From Shewanella fidelis ATCC BAA-318 (lineage in GTDB: Bacteria > Pseudomonadota > Gammaproteobacteria > Enterobacterales > Shewanellaceae), in contig NZ_KI912458.1 in NCBI RefSeq assembly GCF_000518605.1, forward strand, positions 458,729 through 522,728: DNA of 64,000 bases, in the 5' to 3' direction. The position numbers were made by a program, and so were the translations under genes. This document shows positions 9,565 through 19,918 of this stretch, piece by piece. The notes under the pieces are model-generated. The model saw nothing but the letters and a program-made list of their open reading frames with translations, was not told the origin of the DNA and made no database searches. Within the stretch, counting starts at the first letter, position 1. Every line of letters begins with the position of its first letter.

Positions 9565-10509
9565 TTGGATAAGATTTTTGTTGACGAAGCGGTTACAGAA
9601 TTACGCACTATTGGCGATATGTTACGTTGGGGTGTCAGTCGTTTTAATGATGCAAATATTTATTATGGTCATGGTACAGATAATGCGTGGGATGAAGCCG
9701 TTGCATTAGTATTTCATGCCTTACACTTACCAGAAGAAATTGGTCAGCAGGTTATTCACTCTAATCTAACTATTAGTGAAAAGCATAAAATTGTTGAACT
9801 GATCATTCGCCGTGTAAGAGAGCGTTTACCTGTTCCATATCTGACAAATCAAGCACGCTTTGCCGGTTTAGAGTTTTATGTTGATGAACGTGTGTTAGTG
9901 CCGCGTTCACCAATCGCTGAACTTATTGCAAATCGTTTTAGCCCTTGGCTATACAATAAACCGGTTAATCGCGTTTTAGATTTATGTACGGGTAGTGCAT
10001 GTATCGCTATTGCTTGTGCCTATGAATTTGAAGACGCAGAAGTTGATGCACTTGATATCAGTGTTGACGCACTTGAAGTTGCACAAATTAACATTGAAAC
10101 ACTTGAAGTGATGGATAGAGTGTTCCCAATGGAGTCTGATCTATTTTCAGCGATCCCAAAAGGGCCACATTACGACTTAATCGTATCAAACCCACCTTAT
10201 GTAGATGCTGAAGATATTGGTGATATGCCAGATGAATACCACCATGAACCTGCTATTGGCTTAGCATCGGGGCGTGATGGTTTAGATTTGACTAAACGCA
10301 TTTTAGCGAATGCTGCTGACTACTTAACTGAAGATGGTCTACTGGTAGTTGAAGTTGGCAACTCAATGGTACACTTAATTGAGCAGTTCCCAGATGTACC
10401 TTTCACGTGGGTTAACTTTGAACATGGCGGTGACGGTGTGTTTGTTTTAACTCGTGATCAGTTAGTTGAAAATGAATCACTTTTCGCCATCTACAAAGAT
10501 AGTGAATAA
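9565..10509 (+). CDS. prmB: 50S ribosomal protein L3 glutamine methyltransferase PrmB
   Basis: 314 residues. It starts with TTG (9565), supported by GGAG at 9555-9558 with a 6-base gap; no nearer ATG fits. The SAM-binding motif [17 protein letters not shown] and the catalytic NPPY motif ([12 protein letters not shown]) identify an N5-glutamine methyltransferase of the HemK/PrmB group. The position immediately before aroC is characteristic of PrmB, which methylates Gln150 of ribosomal protein L3. Confidence 0.95.
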   Translation: MDKIFVDEAVTELRTIGDMLRWGVSRFNDANIYYGHGTDNAWDEAVALVFHALHLPEEIGQQVIHSNLTISEKHKIVELIIRRVRERLPVPYLTNQARFAGLEFYVDERVLVPRSPIAELIANRFSPWLYNKPVNRVLDLCTGSACIAIACAYEFEDAEVDALDISVDALEVAQINIETLEVMDRVFPMESDLFSAIPKGPHYDLIVSNPPYVDAEDIGDMPDEYHHEPAIGLASGRDGLDLTKRILANAADYLTEDGLLVVEVGNSMVHLIEQFPDVPFTWVNFEHGGDGVFVLTRDQLVENESLFAIYKDSE

Positions 10510-10517
10510 TAGTGTTT

Positions 10518-10539
10518 AGCCGCAGTAACCACTGCGGCT
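10518..10539 (+). other. Hairpin between prmB and aroC
   Basis: A perfect 9-bp stem (AGCCGCAGT / ACTGCGGCT) with a 4-base loop follows the prmB stop. There is no T-tract, so it is either a weak terminator or an mRNA-stability hairpin. Confidence 0.55.
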
Positions 10540-10674
10540 CATATCCATGAGCTTGAGGTTATTTGGATATATGCCAATCAGTACTCCTACATTAGATTGG
10601 TTTAGTTGAGGAATTTACCGACAAAACGCGGGTAAATGAAAAATAGAATAATGCGATAGAGGGCGATAAAGCGA

Positions 10675-11769
10675 ATGTCGGGAAACAGTATTGGACAAAA
10701 TTTCGTAGTAACAACATTCGGTGAAAGCCACGGCGTCGCAATTGGCTGTATTATTGATGGCTGTCCTCCAGGAGTTGAGCTGACAGAAGCGGATATGCAG
10801 CACGACCTAGATAGACGCCGTCCGGGAACATCTCGTTATACCACTGCTCGCCGTGAGCCTGACGAAGTGCGTATTCTTTCTGGTGTATTTGAAGGTCAAA
10901 CAACTGGTACATCAATTGGCCTATTGATTGAAAATACCGATCAACGCAGTAAAGACTACTCAAATATTAAAGATCTGTTCCGTCCGGGACATGCCGATTA
11001 CACCTACCAGCAAAAATACGGTCAGCGTGATTATCGTGGCGGCGGTCGCTCGTCTGCGCGCGAAACCGCTATGCGGGTTGCCGCAGGGGCTGTAGCTAAG
11101 AAATACCTAAAACAAGTTCACGGGGTAGAGATCCATGCTTATCTATCACAGCTTGGACCTATTTCGGCTGAAACCGTTGATTTTGACCAAATTGAGCAAA
11201 ACGCCTTCTTCTTTCCTGATGCATCTAAACTCGATTCATTAGATGAGTATATGCGCGATCTTAAAAAGAGCGGTGACTCAATAGGTGCGAAAGTCTCTGT
11301 TGTGGCAACAGGCGTACCTGTAGGTCTTGGTGAGCCAGTATTTGACCGACTCGATGCAGATATTGCCCATGCTTTAATGGGAATTAATGCCGTTAAAGGT
11401 GTTGAAATTGGTGACGGCTTTGAAGTGGTAAACCAAAAAGGCTCTGAGCACCGTGATTTGATGTCACCAGAAGGCTTTGCCTCCAATCATGCTGGAGGCA
11501 TTTTAGGTGGTATTTCATCTGGTCAACCTATTATTGCCCATATTGCGATGAAGCCTACTTCAAGCATAAGTGTGCCGGGTGAAAGTATGACAGCTCAAGG
11601 TGAAACCGCAGAAGTGGTGACTAAAGGGCGTCATGATCCTTGTGTTGGTATTCGGGCTGTACCCATTGCGGAAGCGATGTTAGCCATTGTATTGATGGAT
11701 CACTTATTACGTCATCGTGCGCAAAACTTGGATGTCAACAGCAGTACCCCTGTTATCGGAATGCGTTAA
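10675..11769 (+). CDS. aroC: Chorismate synthase
   Basis: 364 residues, the normal length. The N-terminal [20 protein letters not shown], the central [12 protein letters not shown]...[15 protein letters not shown] and the late [17 protein letters not shown] are the three family signatures. It converts 5-enolpyruvylshikimate-3-phosphate to chorismate using reduced FMN, the last step of the shikimate pathway. Its stop overlaps the start of the MFS gene (TAATG), so the two are translationally coupled. Confidence 0.98.
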   Translation: MSGNSIGQNFVVTTFGESHGVAIGCIIDGCPPGVELTEADMQHDLDRRRPGTSRYTTARREPDEVRILSGVFEGQTTGTSIGLLIENTDQRSKDYSNIKDLFRPGHADYTYQQKYGQRDYRGGGRSSARETAMRVAAGAVAKKYLKQVHGVEIHAYLSQLGPISAETVDFDQIEQNAFFFPDASKLDSLDEYMRDLKKSGDSIGAKVSVVATGVPVGLGEPVFDRLDADIAHALMGINAVKGVEIGDGFEVVNQKGSEHRDLMSPEGFASNHAGGILGGISSGQPIIAHIAMKPTSSISVPGESMTAQGETAEVVTKGRHDPCVGIRAVPIAEAMLAIVLMDHLLRHRAQNLDVNSSTPVIGMR

Positions 11770-12947
11770 TGTTTCAACCTAAAAGCACAGAGCAGCAGCT
11801 TCGCTGGCTCTGTGCATGCTATTTTTTCTTCTTTTCTATTTTAGGCATCATGGTGCCTTATCTCGGTGTTTTTTTTGATAGTCGCGGCTTTGATGCGCAA
11901 CAGATAGGCTTGTTAATGGCTATTCTAATGGGGACGCGCATCATAGCGCCAAACCTTTGGGCCATTGTTGCCGACAAAACCGGCATGCGTTCTGAGCTGG
12001 TAAAAATAGGCGCTGGCGCGGCGGCACTCACTTATCTCACCTTCTTTTATGACGGCGGTATAATCTATTTAGCTGTTAGCCTCGCGGTTTATACCTTCTT
12101 TTGGAATGCTATTCTTGCTCAACTTGAAGTGATTACCCTTGAAACACTTGGTGACGATGCCAACCGTTATGGCGCTATTCGCAGTTGGGGCAGTGTGGGC
12201 TATATCGTACTGGTGGTCAGCGGTGGTTTTGCAATTGCTCACTTCGGGCCGCAAATTTTGCCCTATATTGGTATGACATTGTTTATTGGCATGCTGATAA
12301 GCGCCTTACCTTTGCCATCAAACCGGGCTGTGGTTGATAACACGGTTAAGCGTAAGCCGTTAGTGTTTGATAGAGCGTTGATCTGGTTTTTAATCTCAGC
12401 CATGTTGCTGCAAATGAGTGCCGGGCCATTTTACGGTTTCTTTGTACTGTATCTTAAACAAGCGGGATACACGGAATCGGCTGCGGGTATTTTTGTTGCG
12501 CTTGGTGTAGTGGCTGAAATTTTCATGTTTATGTATGCGCCAAAGTTACTCGGTCGCTTTGGTGTACAACTGTTGCTGATAGTGAGTATCGGCTTAACTG
12601 CCGTTCGCTGGTTATTGTTGGCATATGGCGTCGAAAACATTGTTTATCTAAGTATTAGTCAAATACTACATGCATTTACCTTCGGCTTAACTCATGCGGC
12701 ATCAATTCAGTTTGTGCATAAGCATTTTGATCTTAACCGACGTAGTCAAGGCCAAGCGCTATACGCCAGTTTAAGTTTTGGTGTCGGTGGTGCTCTCGGT
12801 ACCTGGCTTTGCGGCATAATCTGGGGGGATGGAAGTGGTGCGGTAACGACTTGGATATTTGCTGCAGGATGTGCATTTTTATCTATGCTTGCGGTGTTTT
12901 TGATCCCAAAAGAGGCAACGCCTGAGCAGATTGAAACTGCAAAGTAG
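11769..12947 (+). CDS. MFS transporter, HcaT/nucleoside-symporter-like
   Basis: 392 residues with about 12 hydrophobic segments. The start is set by the TAATG overlap with aroC, giving [14 protein letters not shown]; a longer upstream frame exists but lies entirely inside aroC. The N-terminal YFFFFSILGIMVPYLGVFF, the RIIAPNLWAIVADK loop and the RSWGSVGY segment resemble the MFS group that includes HcaT (3-phenylpropionate transporter). The substrate cannot be told from sequence. Coupling to aroC is conserved gene order rather than proof of an aromatic substrate. Confidence 0.85.
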   Translation: MFQPKSTEQQLRWLCACYFFFFSILGIMVPYLGVFFDSRGFDAQQIGLLMAILMGTRIIAPNLWAIVADKTGMRSELVKIGAGAAALTYLTFFYDGGIIYLAVSLAVYTFFWNAILAQLEVITLETLGDDANRYGAIRSWGSVGYIVLVVSGGFAIAHFGPQILPYIGMTLFIGMLISALPLPSNRAVVDNTVKRKPLVFDRALIWFLISAMLLQMSAGPFYGFFVLYLKQAGYTESAAGIFVALGVVAEIFMFMYAPKLLGRFGVQLLLIVSIGLTAVRWLLLAYGVENIVYLSISQILHAFTFGLTHAASIQFVHKHFDLNRRSQGQALYASLSFGVGGALGTWLCGIIWGDGSGAVTTWIFAAGCAFLSMLAVFLIPKEATPEQIETAK

Positions 12948-12990
12948 CTTAATCAAATAATAACGATAAAATGTCAAACATGGAGTATTG

Positions 12991-14127
12991 ATGGTGAGTA
13001 AATTTCGACTGGGGTTAATCATTAACCCGCTTGCAGGTCTTGGTGGTAGTGTAGCTCTTAAAGGCAGCGATGGCGTAGCATCTGAGGCTATCGCCAAAGG
13101 AGCTGTCCCAAAATCACATCTGAGAATGCAACAGGCGCTAGCGGTTATCGAAGCGTATAAGAGTCGTATAGAGATCATTACTGCATCAGGCGACATGGGA
13201 GAAACTCTAGCCAAATCTATGGGCTTTAGTACGCGTGTCGTTTATCAAACACCTGAAACCACTGCAGCACAAGATACACAAAAGGTGGTGAGTGAGCTGC
13301 TGAATGAAACGTTAGATTTGTTATTGTTTGCAGGTGGGGATGGAACCGCACGCGATGTGTATGCCGTTGCAGATGACAAATTGCCTGTTTTAGGCGTACC
13401 AGCGGGAGTAAAGATCCATTCCGGCGTATACGGTATCACCCCGCATGCATCAGGTATGGTGGTCAAAATGCTACTCGATGGTGATCTCGTTAGCCTTATG
13501 AGTGCAGATGTTATGGATATTGATGAGGTAGCATTTAGGACTGGAGTGGTTCGTGCTCGCCGTTTTGGTGAAATGCAAGTGCCAGCAGAACCAAGATATG
13601 TTCAGGCGGTAAAAATGGGCGGTAAAGAGAGTGATGAGCTGGTTCTTGCCGATATTGCCGCTGAAGCCATTGAGCAGATGGAAGATCATTTGTGCATTAT
13701 GGGCTCAGGTAGCACAGTTGCTGCGGTAATGAGCGAGTTAGGGCTTGATAACACCCTATTGGGGGTCGATCTGATCCAAGATGAAACTCTACTAGCAAGT
13801 GATTTATCAGCAACTGAATTACTCCAGCTCACAGAAGATAAATCATTGAAGCTGTTTATTACATTGATTGGTGGGCAAGGTCACATACTCGGAAGAGGTA
13901 ATCAACAGCTAAGTCCCGAGCTTGTTAAGCGAGTAGGAAAGGACAACATCGTCATCTTAGCGACAAAAACAAAGTTAAAAGCACTTGATGGCAGGCCATT
14001 AATTGTGGATAGTGGCGACCCTGAATTGGATATTGAACTAGCAGGCTATTATAAAGTGGTCACAGGCTACCATGATTACGTCATGTATCAGGTGGCGAAC
14101 CCCGATCTGTTATTAGGTTTGGAGTGA
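12991..14127 (+). CDS. ATP-NAD kinase family protein
   Basis: 378 residues. The ATG at 12991 is preferred over the TTG at 12988 because GGAG (12982-12985) is then 5 bases away. N-terminal LGLIINPLAGLGG and the FAGGDGTARDVYAVAD motif mark a diacylglycerol-kinase/NAD-kinase fold nucleotide-binding site. The protein belongs to the longer group related to AcoX, not to the housekeeping NadK. The true substrate is uncertain. It follows the MFS gene by about 40 bases and is probably co-transcribed. Confidence 0.8.
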   Translation: MVSKFRLGLIINPLAGLGGSVALKGSDGVASEAIAKGAVPKSHLRMQQALAVIEAYKSRIEIITASGDMGETLAKSMGFSTRVVYQTPETTAAQDTQKVVSELLNETLDLLLFAGGDGTARDVYAVADDKLPVLGVPAGVKIHSGVYGITPHASGMVVKMLLDGDLVSLMSADVMDIDEVAFRTGVVRARRFGEMQVPAEPRYVQAVKMGGKESDELVLADIAAEAIEQMEDHLCIMGSGSTVAAVMSELGLDNTLLGVDLIQDETLLASDLSATELLQLTEDKSLKLFITLIGGQGHILGRGNQQLSPELVKRVGKDNIVILATKTKLKALDGRPLIVDSGDPELDIELAGYYKVVTGYHDYVMYQVANPDLLLGLE

Positions 14128-14265
14128 TTTACACATCGTTAATGAGTCTTGTTAATTGGCCATGTACATTGACATTGCGATGACTGGCTAAAATTGAATT
14201 GAATATGTTGACCTGACGCCAGCAAATGTAGCGTCGCGTTGATAACTAAAAATGCGGAGCACTCG

Positions 14266-14535
14266 ATGATAGAGAAGTACGAGCAAACACTACAAGATTG
14301 GATTGAGCACATCGTTGCTGAAGGCGGCGACGATGCACTATTTGCTAGTGGCTATTTACAAGGGCATTTTGCAGTGGTTTTGTCTCAGCTAGAGGTAGAA
14401 GCTGAGCAAGATCTAGCGGCACTTGAAGCCAAGATGACTGAGTGTTTAGCGCTAGCAAGAGAAGAGCTTGATGACGCTGACTACGCGCTTGTTAACAATG
14501 CTTGGGTGCAATTAAGTACTAAATTGGCTGCCTAA
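14266..14535 (+). CDS. yfcL: YfcL family protein
   Basis: 89 residues, acidic and helical. The ATG at 14266 is chosen because GGAG at 14256-14259 is 6 bases upstream; the upstream TTG at 14239 has no ribosome site. The segment WIEHIVAEGGDDALFASGYLQGH and the alternating Glu/Ala helices fit the small YfcL family of unknown function, which also sits near aroC in enterobacteria. Confidence 0.8.
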   Translation: MIEKYEQTLQDWIEHIVAEGGDDALFASGYLQGHFAVVLSQLEVEAEQDLAALEAKMTECLALAREELDDADYALVNNAWVQLSTKLAA

Positions 14536-14627
14536 TAGTCTGGCCGTAGAGGCTTGGCTTTTGCCGTTAGGGTAAGCATGCTTGTTCAGGTGTTTACCAG
14601 CTAGAGAGTGAATGAGTTTACCGTTTT

Positions 14628-15155
14628 ATGAGTAAAAATAGTTTTGTTGCCATTGGCTTAGTTAACCCTAAAAGTCCAACTAATGTCGGTGGTATTATGC
14701 GTGCGGTAGGCTGTTATAGTGCAGATGCGGTGTATTTTACCGGTAAGCGTTATGAGTTAGCGGCCAGTAATCGCACCGCCCAATATAATACGGATACTAA
14801 ACGGGCGAGCAGCTCAATTCCTTTAACTAAAGTTGACTCTTTAATTGAGGCTATTGAGCCAGATGTAAAAGTGGTGTGTGTCGATCTAGTTGAAGGTGCT
14901 ATCCCACTGCCGGAATTTGAGCACCCAGAAAAAGCGATTTATATTTTTGGCCCGGAAGATGGCACCATTAGTCAGCAAGTTGTTAACAGTGCTGATGCGG
15001 TGGTTTATGTTCCAACCATAGGATGTATGAATCTAGCAGCATCAGTCAATGTGTTGTTATATGACCGTCTAGCAAAGTCAGCCTCCATTGCCAGTGACGA
15101 GCTTATTCGCTCAAGCCGTGATACTAATAATCGAGTGCGGGTAAAGCAGGGGTAA
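14628..15155 (+). CDS. TrmH-type (SPOUT) RNA methyltransferase
   Basis: 175 residues. Motif 1 (NPKSPTNVGGIMRAVGCY), motif 2 (IYIFGPEDGTIS) and motif 3 (PTIGCMNLAASVNVLLYDRL) form the trefoil-knot SAM site of TrmH/SpoU methyltransferases. It lacks the extra N-terminal domain of RlmB. It probably 2'-O-methylates an RNA; which RNA cannot be told. A strong terminator follows at 15177. Confidence 0.88.
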   Translation: MSKNSFVAIGLVNPKSPTNVGGIMRAVGCYSADAVYFTGKRYELAASNRTAQYNTDTKRASSSIPLTKVDSLIEAIEPDVKVVCVDLVEGAIPLPEFEHPEKAIYIFGPEDGTISQQVVNSADAVVYVPTIGCMNLAASVNVLLYDRLAKSASIASDELIRSSRDTNNRVRVKQG

Positions 15156-15176
15156 ATCGAATACTCTGTTTACATT

Positions 15177-15203
15177 AAAGCCACTATAAATAGTGGCTTT
15201 TTT
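15177..15203 (+). terminator. Rho-independent terminator after the TrmH-type gene
   Basis: Stem AAAGCCACTA / TAGTGGCTTT with a TAAA loop and a following T run. Confidence 0.9.
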
Positions 15204-15287
15204 ATTTGTTATTCATAAACTTGACTCTTGTTGTGTAACTGCCATAGTTAATCTTTTAGGAACAACTAATAATAGGGATTTCTATTA

Positions 15288-15989
15288 ATGAACAATGCGA
15301 TTACAGCTATGGCACTGCTATTAGGGTTAACTGTTGTAACGGCATGTACTAACAGCGAGCCTGCACGATTGCAGCAAGGTGTTGATGCTGAGACAACCAA
15401 AGATGGCTTAGTTAAAGTAGACCACTCAAAACTTGATTTGTCCTATGCAAGACCAAACGTTGATTGGCAAAAATACACTAAGTTATATTTTGCCCCGGTT
15501 CAGGTAACCAATGACCACCCTGCAGATTATAAACCACCTCGCATTGATCGAAGAGCCGAGGGATTAAATGCAACTTATGATCTGCCACCAGAAGCGTTAG
15601 AGAAAATGTCGGCACAATTTCAAACGACAGTAAAAGATGTATTTAACAGTGAGCAGCCATTTGAGCTTGTAGATAAAGCGGGAGCAAACACATTAGTTAT
15701 AGAAGCTGCTGTAACCGATATTCGCTTAAGTGCGCCTATTGAGTCTAGTCGTCGCAGTTATAATTCTATGGGTCGCACTTATACCGAAAGCTCAGGCTCC
15801 ATGATGTTACTGGCGGTAATAAAAGACGGTGAAACAGGTGAGGTGTTGGCAAAAGCTGCTGATAGAGGCCAAGGATTCCAGCAATGGCGTCAAAATACTC
15901 AGGTATTTAATTGGGGAGATGTCAAAACCGTTTATCGCCGATGGGTGAATGATTTTAAAAATGCACTAATGGAAGCTGGTGCTAAATAA
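15288..15989 (+). CDS. DUF3313-type lipoprotein
   Basis: 233 residues. A signal sequence ends in a lipobox (VVTAC, Cys near residue 20), so it is predicted to be lipid-anchored. The body has the DUF3313 features: YTKLYFAPVQV near the start, a central block ending in EAAVTDIRLSAP, and a Ser/Tyr-rich SSRRSYNSMGRTYTESSG segment. The family has no defined function. It is a single transcription unit with its own terminator. Confidence 0.78.
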   Translation: MNNAITAMALLLGLTVVTACTNSEPARLQQGVDAETTKDGLVKVDHSKLDLSYARPNVDWQKYTKLYFAPVQVTNDHPADYKPPRIDRRAEGLNATYDLPPEALEKMSAQFQTTVKDVFNSEQPFELVDKAGANTLVIEAAVTDIRLSAPIESSRRSYNSMGRTYTESSGSMMLLAVIKDGETGEVLAKAADRGQGFQQWRQNTQVFNWGDVKTVYRRWVNDFKNALMEAGAK

Positions 15990-15993
15990 AGAT

Positions 15994-16015
15994 AAAGCGC
16001 CTTATCGGCGCTTTT
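15994..16015. terminator. Terminator between the DUF3313 lipoprotein gene and mnmC
   Basis: Stem AAAGCGCC / GGCGCTTT followed by TTTT. It sits between two convergent genes and may work in both directions. Confidence 0.8.
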
Positions 16016-16043
16016 ACTTTGCTAACTGCACAATTAATACTAA

Positions 16044-17954
16044 TTAGTTAGCTTCACTGGTATCCAGTGCTTTGCCTTTTAATAGTTTTCGTAACCACAT
16101 TCTATTTGGGTTGAGTAGTGCCACAAAATCTGCACTGATAGGTAGGTTTTCACCACAGATCTGTGCGGCTAAGGCTTCTGCCGCCAATGGTCCAGAGCTT
16201 AAACCACGGGAGCCTAATCCACCTAATATATAAAGGTTTGGGTAAATTGGAGCTGGGTGTGATTGCCAAAACTTGCGACTTTCAGGTGTAAGTTGGTGAT
16301 TTTGATAGAGTGACAGAATGCTATCTATATCTGGTGCAGGTCCCATCATTGGTGCGTGATCTCGAGTGACCATGCGTACACCAACTCGAGCGCTATGACC
16401 TGAAATATCAATATCCTCAACCCAATCTTGATCGACATAACTATGTTGGATCTTGTTAAGGTTCTCCACTTGCTCTGTTGGGCAATAATTTAGATGAGTC
16501 GCATTTTTGACATAACTGGCCCCCAAGCAATGCAGGGCATTATTGCTAGGAGTCATATAACCATGAGCACATAGTACAGTACTGAGTTTTGAAAGCTTAG
16601 CTCGACTTGGAGCATGGCTTACTTGACCTCTAAAGCCGGTAGCTTGTAGGTATTTTGTTTGCTCAAACTCAGTTAATGATTTGCCATTGGCAACAATTAA
16701 CGCACTAAAAGGACCAAACTGTTGCTGTTGACTATTGAGATACCAGGCGCCGTCTAGGTAGTTGATATCAATAATTTGGGTGTTCAGTGTTAGCCTAACA
16801 TCGCTAATGGCTTGCGCTTGTTTAAATGCTGCTTGTGTGAAGTCTTGGGGGGATACCCAACCACCTAATGGATAGAGAATTCCGCTATCGTTTATTTTTA
16901 CTGAGGCTATTTCAGAAGCTTGTTCTGCGGTGATTTTCTTTGCGATTAGCGGCTGCCAATTATAGCTATCGATGATTTTAGCAACGCGCTTACGACTGCG
17001 CTCATCGTGGCCTGTATGTACCACACCACAAAGTTCATAATCAATTGAGTGGCCTTGTGAGGCTAATGTTTTGAGTCTTTGTAAGCTGAATAAATAAGCC
17101 TGTTGAAAATACTGGCTTAAGGTATTGTTATCCGGTGTGAGCAACGGGTAAATTGCACCTTGTCTATTGCCAGATGCAGCTTGAGCCAATGCGCTGTCTT
17201 CACAAAACAACTGAACTTTCTGGTTTCGTTCGGCCAGTGACAGCGCTAAGTTTGCACTGGCAACACCACCACCAATAATCGCGATAGGCAGGTCGTTATC
17301 AGTGGCTTTCTCATCACGACTGATAATAGGGTAAGGCGCTTGCTTTTGATGTTGTTGTGAACGTATTGCTGCGCGCTCTAAAAAGGCGATGTCATCGGCT
17401 TTAAGTGCATGTTCTTGATAAAGACCGACAAGCTTAGCCAAGGATATCAGGTCATGCTCGGTATCCGCTTTGTTGTTAGTTGCGATACCAGCAAGATTGT
17501 TTAACTCAATTTGCGCTGTATCTAAGCTGAGTTTGGCCATTTGCCAAAATACATCAAGTGTGAGTAATTCAGGCGCGAGGTTGTTAGCAATGAACCAATG
17601 TGCGATAAAGCCCGTGCTAACTAAGGGAATACGCTGTAATTGTTGTAGTAATGGACCGAAATGAAAATCTATCACTAAGCGCCCATTATTGAGTATTCTG
17701 CGTTGGCAGCCCTCAATAGCGAGCAATGGCAAAAAATGGCTTTCTTCGAAAACTTGTTCAAATAACTTATCTTCTATCGCCTTAGTGAGCTGCTGGTTGA
17801 GCGGACAAAATATTTTTAAGGTTACTCTAGCGTTTGTTTGGCTTAACGCCAGTGCTTTGGCATTCTCAAGTGAGCCTAATCCCAGTTGGGCTATTACAAC
17901 TGAATCGCTGTTTTTTGTATCAATAATTTGCCGAACAATTTTACTTACTGTCAT
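16044..17954 (-). CDS. mnmC: tRNA 5-methylaminomethyl-2-thiouridine synthesis protein MnmC with degenerate methyltransferase half
   Basis: 636 residues. The C-terminal two thirds is a normal FAD-dependent oxidoreductase domain: dinucleotide-binding IAIIGGGVASANLALSLAERN near 225-245, SGNRQGAIYPLLTPDNNTLS, and LGGLGSRGLSSGPLAAE near the end. It removes the carboxymethyl group from cmnm5s2U34 in tRNA. The N-terminal third aligns with the MnmD methyltransferase domain but has lost its signatures: GFGTGLNF is replaced by GLGSLENA, and DAWFLDGFAPAKNP by AHWFIANNLAPELL, so SAM binding and catalysis look lost. The frame itself is intact. It is divergent from fabB. Confidence 0.88.
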   Translation of the reverse strand: MTVSKIVRQIIDTKNSDSVVIAQLGLGSLENAKALALSQTNARVTLKIFCPLNQQLTKAIEDKLFEQVFEESHFLPLLAIEGCQRRILNNGRLVIDFHFGPLLQQLQRIPLVSTGFIAHWFIANNLAPELLTLDVFWQMAKLSLDTAQIELNNLAGIATNNKADTEHDLISLAKLVGLYQEHALKADDIAFLERAAIRSQQHQKQAPYPIISRDEKATDNDLPIAIIGGGVASANLALSLAERNQKVQLFCEDSALAQAASGNRQGAIYPLLTPDNNTLSQYFQQAYLFSLQRLKTLASQGHSIDYELCGVVHTGHDERSRKRVAKIIDSYNWQPLIAKKITAEQASEIASVKINDSGILYPLGGWVSPQDFTQAAFKQAQAISDVRLTLNTQIIDINYLDGAWYLNSQQQQFGPFSALIVANGKSLTEFEQTKYLQATGFRGQVSHAPSRAKLSKLSTVLCAHGYMTPSNNALHCLGASYVKNATHLNYCPTEQVENLNKIQHSYVDQDWVEDIDISGHSARVGVRMVTRDHAPMMGPAPDIDSILSLYQNHQLTPESRKFWQSHPAPIYPNLYILGGLGSRGLSSGPLAAEALAAQICGENLPISADFVALLNPNRMWLRKLLKGKALDTSEAN

Positions 17955-18184
17955 GGTTACGTCTTTAATGTTAAATTAAACGCTCACAAATATGCGTTAC
18001 AATCGCTTTTACTTGCGAAAGTGTACCTTTTTTATTGGCAGACTTTGGCAAAGATTATACGTAAGGTCTCATAATAGACATTATTTTTGTGTTCCTTATG
18101 GAAAGCTGACCACTTATATGGATGAAAAGCGATACCATTGGCTCAGCAAAATTGGTACTAGATGTACAGAATGGAAAGTTAATA

Positions 18185-19396
18185 ATGAAAAGAGTCGTGA
18201 TCACCGGACTTGGCGTAGTTTCAAGTATCGGTAACAACAAGCAAGAAGTCACTGAATCATTAAAAGCGGGTCGTAGTGGTATTACCCATTCAGATCAGTT
18301 TGAAGAAATGAAGCTGCGTAGTCATGTTTGGGGCGACATTAAGATTGACCCATCAGAATATATTGACCGTAAAGCTTTGCGCTTTATGGGCAATGCAGCA
18401 GCGTATGCACATATCGCTATGCAAGAAGCGATTAAAGACGCTAATTTAACAGAAGAGCAGTATTCAGACCCTCGTGTCGGTATCATCGTTGGCACGGGCG
18501 GCGCATCTTCAGCAAATCAAGTGCAAGCTGCAGATACATTACGTGAAAAAGGCGTTAAGCGCGTTGGGCCATACATAGTGCCGCGTATTATGTCGAGCAC
18601 AGCTAGCGCGTGTTTGGCAACACCATTTAAAATTAAAGGCATGAACTACTCAATCAGTTCAGCTTGTGCAACCAGTGCACACTGTATCGGCCACGCAGTT
18701 GAACTTATCCAAATGGGTAAGCAAGACATGGTTTTTGCTGGTGGTTCTGAAGAAGTCGATTGGACGCTAACCATGGGCTTTGATGCTATGGGGGCGCTAT
18801 CGACTAAATATAATGACGAGCCAACTAAAGCATCTCGTACTTATGATGCAGATCGTGACGGTTTCGTTATCTCTGGTGGCGGCGGTATTCTAGTTGTAGA
18901 AGAGCTTGAACACGCACTCGCACGTGGCGCAAAAATTTACGCTGAAGTGGTTGGTTATGGCGCGTCGTCAGACGGTTATGACATGGTTGCACCATCAGGT
19001 GAAGGTGCTGTTCGTTGTATGCAGATGGCGCTTGCCGATGTTGATACACCAATCGATTACATCAACACTCATGGTACGTCTACGCCGGTGGGTGACATGC
19101 GTGAGCTTGAAGCGTTACGTGAAACCTTTGGTGAGAACCTACCAGCAATCGCGTCGACTAAGTCTTTGACTGGCCATGCATTAGGTGCAGCAGGTGCACA
19201 TGAGGCAATTTACAGCTTAATCATGATGGAAAGCAATTTCATTGCACCAAGCATCAACATTGATAACCTAGATGAAAAAGCTGCAGGCATGCCAATTGTC
19301 ACTGAAATGACTGAAAAAGAGCTAAACACAGTGATGAGTAACAGCTTTGGTTTCGGTGGTACAAACGCAACTTTGGTGATGCGTAAGTACAAATAA
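18185..19396 (+). CDS. fabB: 3-oxoacyl-ACP synthase I (FabB)
   Basis: 403 residues starting at the ATG giving [13 protein letters not shown], with a GGAAAG ribosome site; a longer frame to 18122 is not needed. The catalytic triad is present: Cys161 in [12 protein letters not shown], His near 296 in [12 protein letters not shown], and His near 331 in [15 protein letters not shown], matching E. coli FabB 163/298/333 with a 2-residue offset. FabB elongates acyl-ACPs and is needed for unsaturated fatty acids. It is monocistronic, with a terminator after it. Confidence 0.96.
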   Translation: MKRVVITGLGVVSSIGNNKQEVTESLKAGRSGITHSDQFEEMKLRSHVWGDIKIDPSEYIDRKALRFMGNAAAYAHIAMQEAIKDANLTEEQYSDPRVGIIVGTGGASSANQVQAADTLREKGVKRVGPYIVPRIMSSTASACLATPFKIKGMNYSISSACATSAHCIGHAVELIQMGKQDMVFAGGSEEVDWTLTMGFDAMGALSTKYNDEPTKASRTYDADRDGFVISGGGGILVVEELEHALARGAKIYAEVVGYGASSDGYDMVAPSGEGAVRCMQMALADVDTPIDYINTHGTSTPVGDMRELEALRETFGENLPAIASTKSLTGHALGAAGAHEAIYSLIMMESNFIAPSINIDNLDEKAAGMPIVTEMTEKELNTVMSNSFGFGGTNATLVMRKYK

Positions 19397-19422
19397 GCAT
19401 TGCTAAGACAGTGATTATGTTG

Positions 19423-19448
19423 AAAGGGAGCGATTAGCTCCCTTTTTT
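19423..19448 (+). terminator. fabB terminator
   Basis: AAAGGGAGC / GCTCCCTTT stem with a T run after it. Confidence 0.9.
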
Positions 19449-19552
19449 ATTCACTGATTGATATTACATTTTCTACTAATAATACCATGGCGAAATTGAC
19501 TAAATGAATTTACAACTCATAATAGACGCTTCGATTCAAAACAGAAAATCCC

Positions 19553-19918
19553 ATGACTAGTCAGCTTGACCCAATCAACCTATTTAAGGCGCTAACTGAT
19601 AAAGTTCGCCTATCAATTATTTTACTGCTACATGCAGAAAAAGAACTTTGCGTGTGTGAGTTTAGTGAAGCCTTAGATGAAATTCAGCCTAAAATCTCGC
19701 GCAATCTCGCGTTATTGAAAACCGCCGGATTGGTGGTTAACCGTCGTCAAGGCCAGTGGATCTACTACTCAATTAATCAGCAACTACCTGAGTGGGCACA
19801 GCAGGTTTTAACAGACACATATTCGGGTAATCAAGCGTTTATTGAGCAGGCATTGGCCAAGCTTAATAAGATCGGCGAGCATGAAGCACGACCAAAGATC
19901 TTATGTAAGTCAAAGTAA
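19553..19918 (+). CDS. ArsR/SmtB-family transcriptional regulator
   Basis: 121 residues. A winged helix covers about 5-90 (LFKALTDKVRLSIILLLHAEKELCVCEF). The ELCVCEF segment has the two closely spaced Cys residues that bind As(III)/Sb(III) in ArsR-type sensors. The recognition helix region is KISRNLALLKTAGLVVNRRQGQWIYYSI. No arsenic efflux or arsenate reductase gene is next to it, so its target may lie elsewhere. Confidence 0.87.
   Translation: MTSQLDPINLFKALTDKVRLSIILLLHAEKELCVCEFSEALDEIQPKISRNLALLKTAGLVVNRRQGQWIYYSINQQLPEWAQQVLTDTYSGNQAFIEQALAKLNKIGEHEARPKILCKSK

Noticed and set aside
10560..10674. Second MITE end (CCAATCAGTA near 10575)
   Set aside because: Only about ten bases resemble the MITE terminus and there is no partner end. 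Probably chance.
10615..10963. Minus-strand ORFs over the start of aroC
   Set aside because: They overlap the well-supported aroC on the other strand and have no family features.
17470..18252. Small ORFs around the mnmC start and fabB leader
   Set aside because: Shadows of mnmC or short frames in the divergent promoter region; no ribosome sites.
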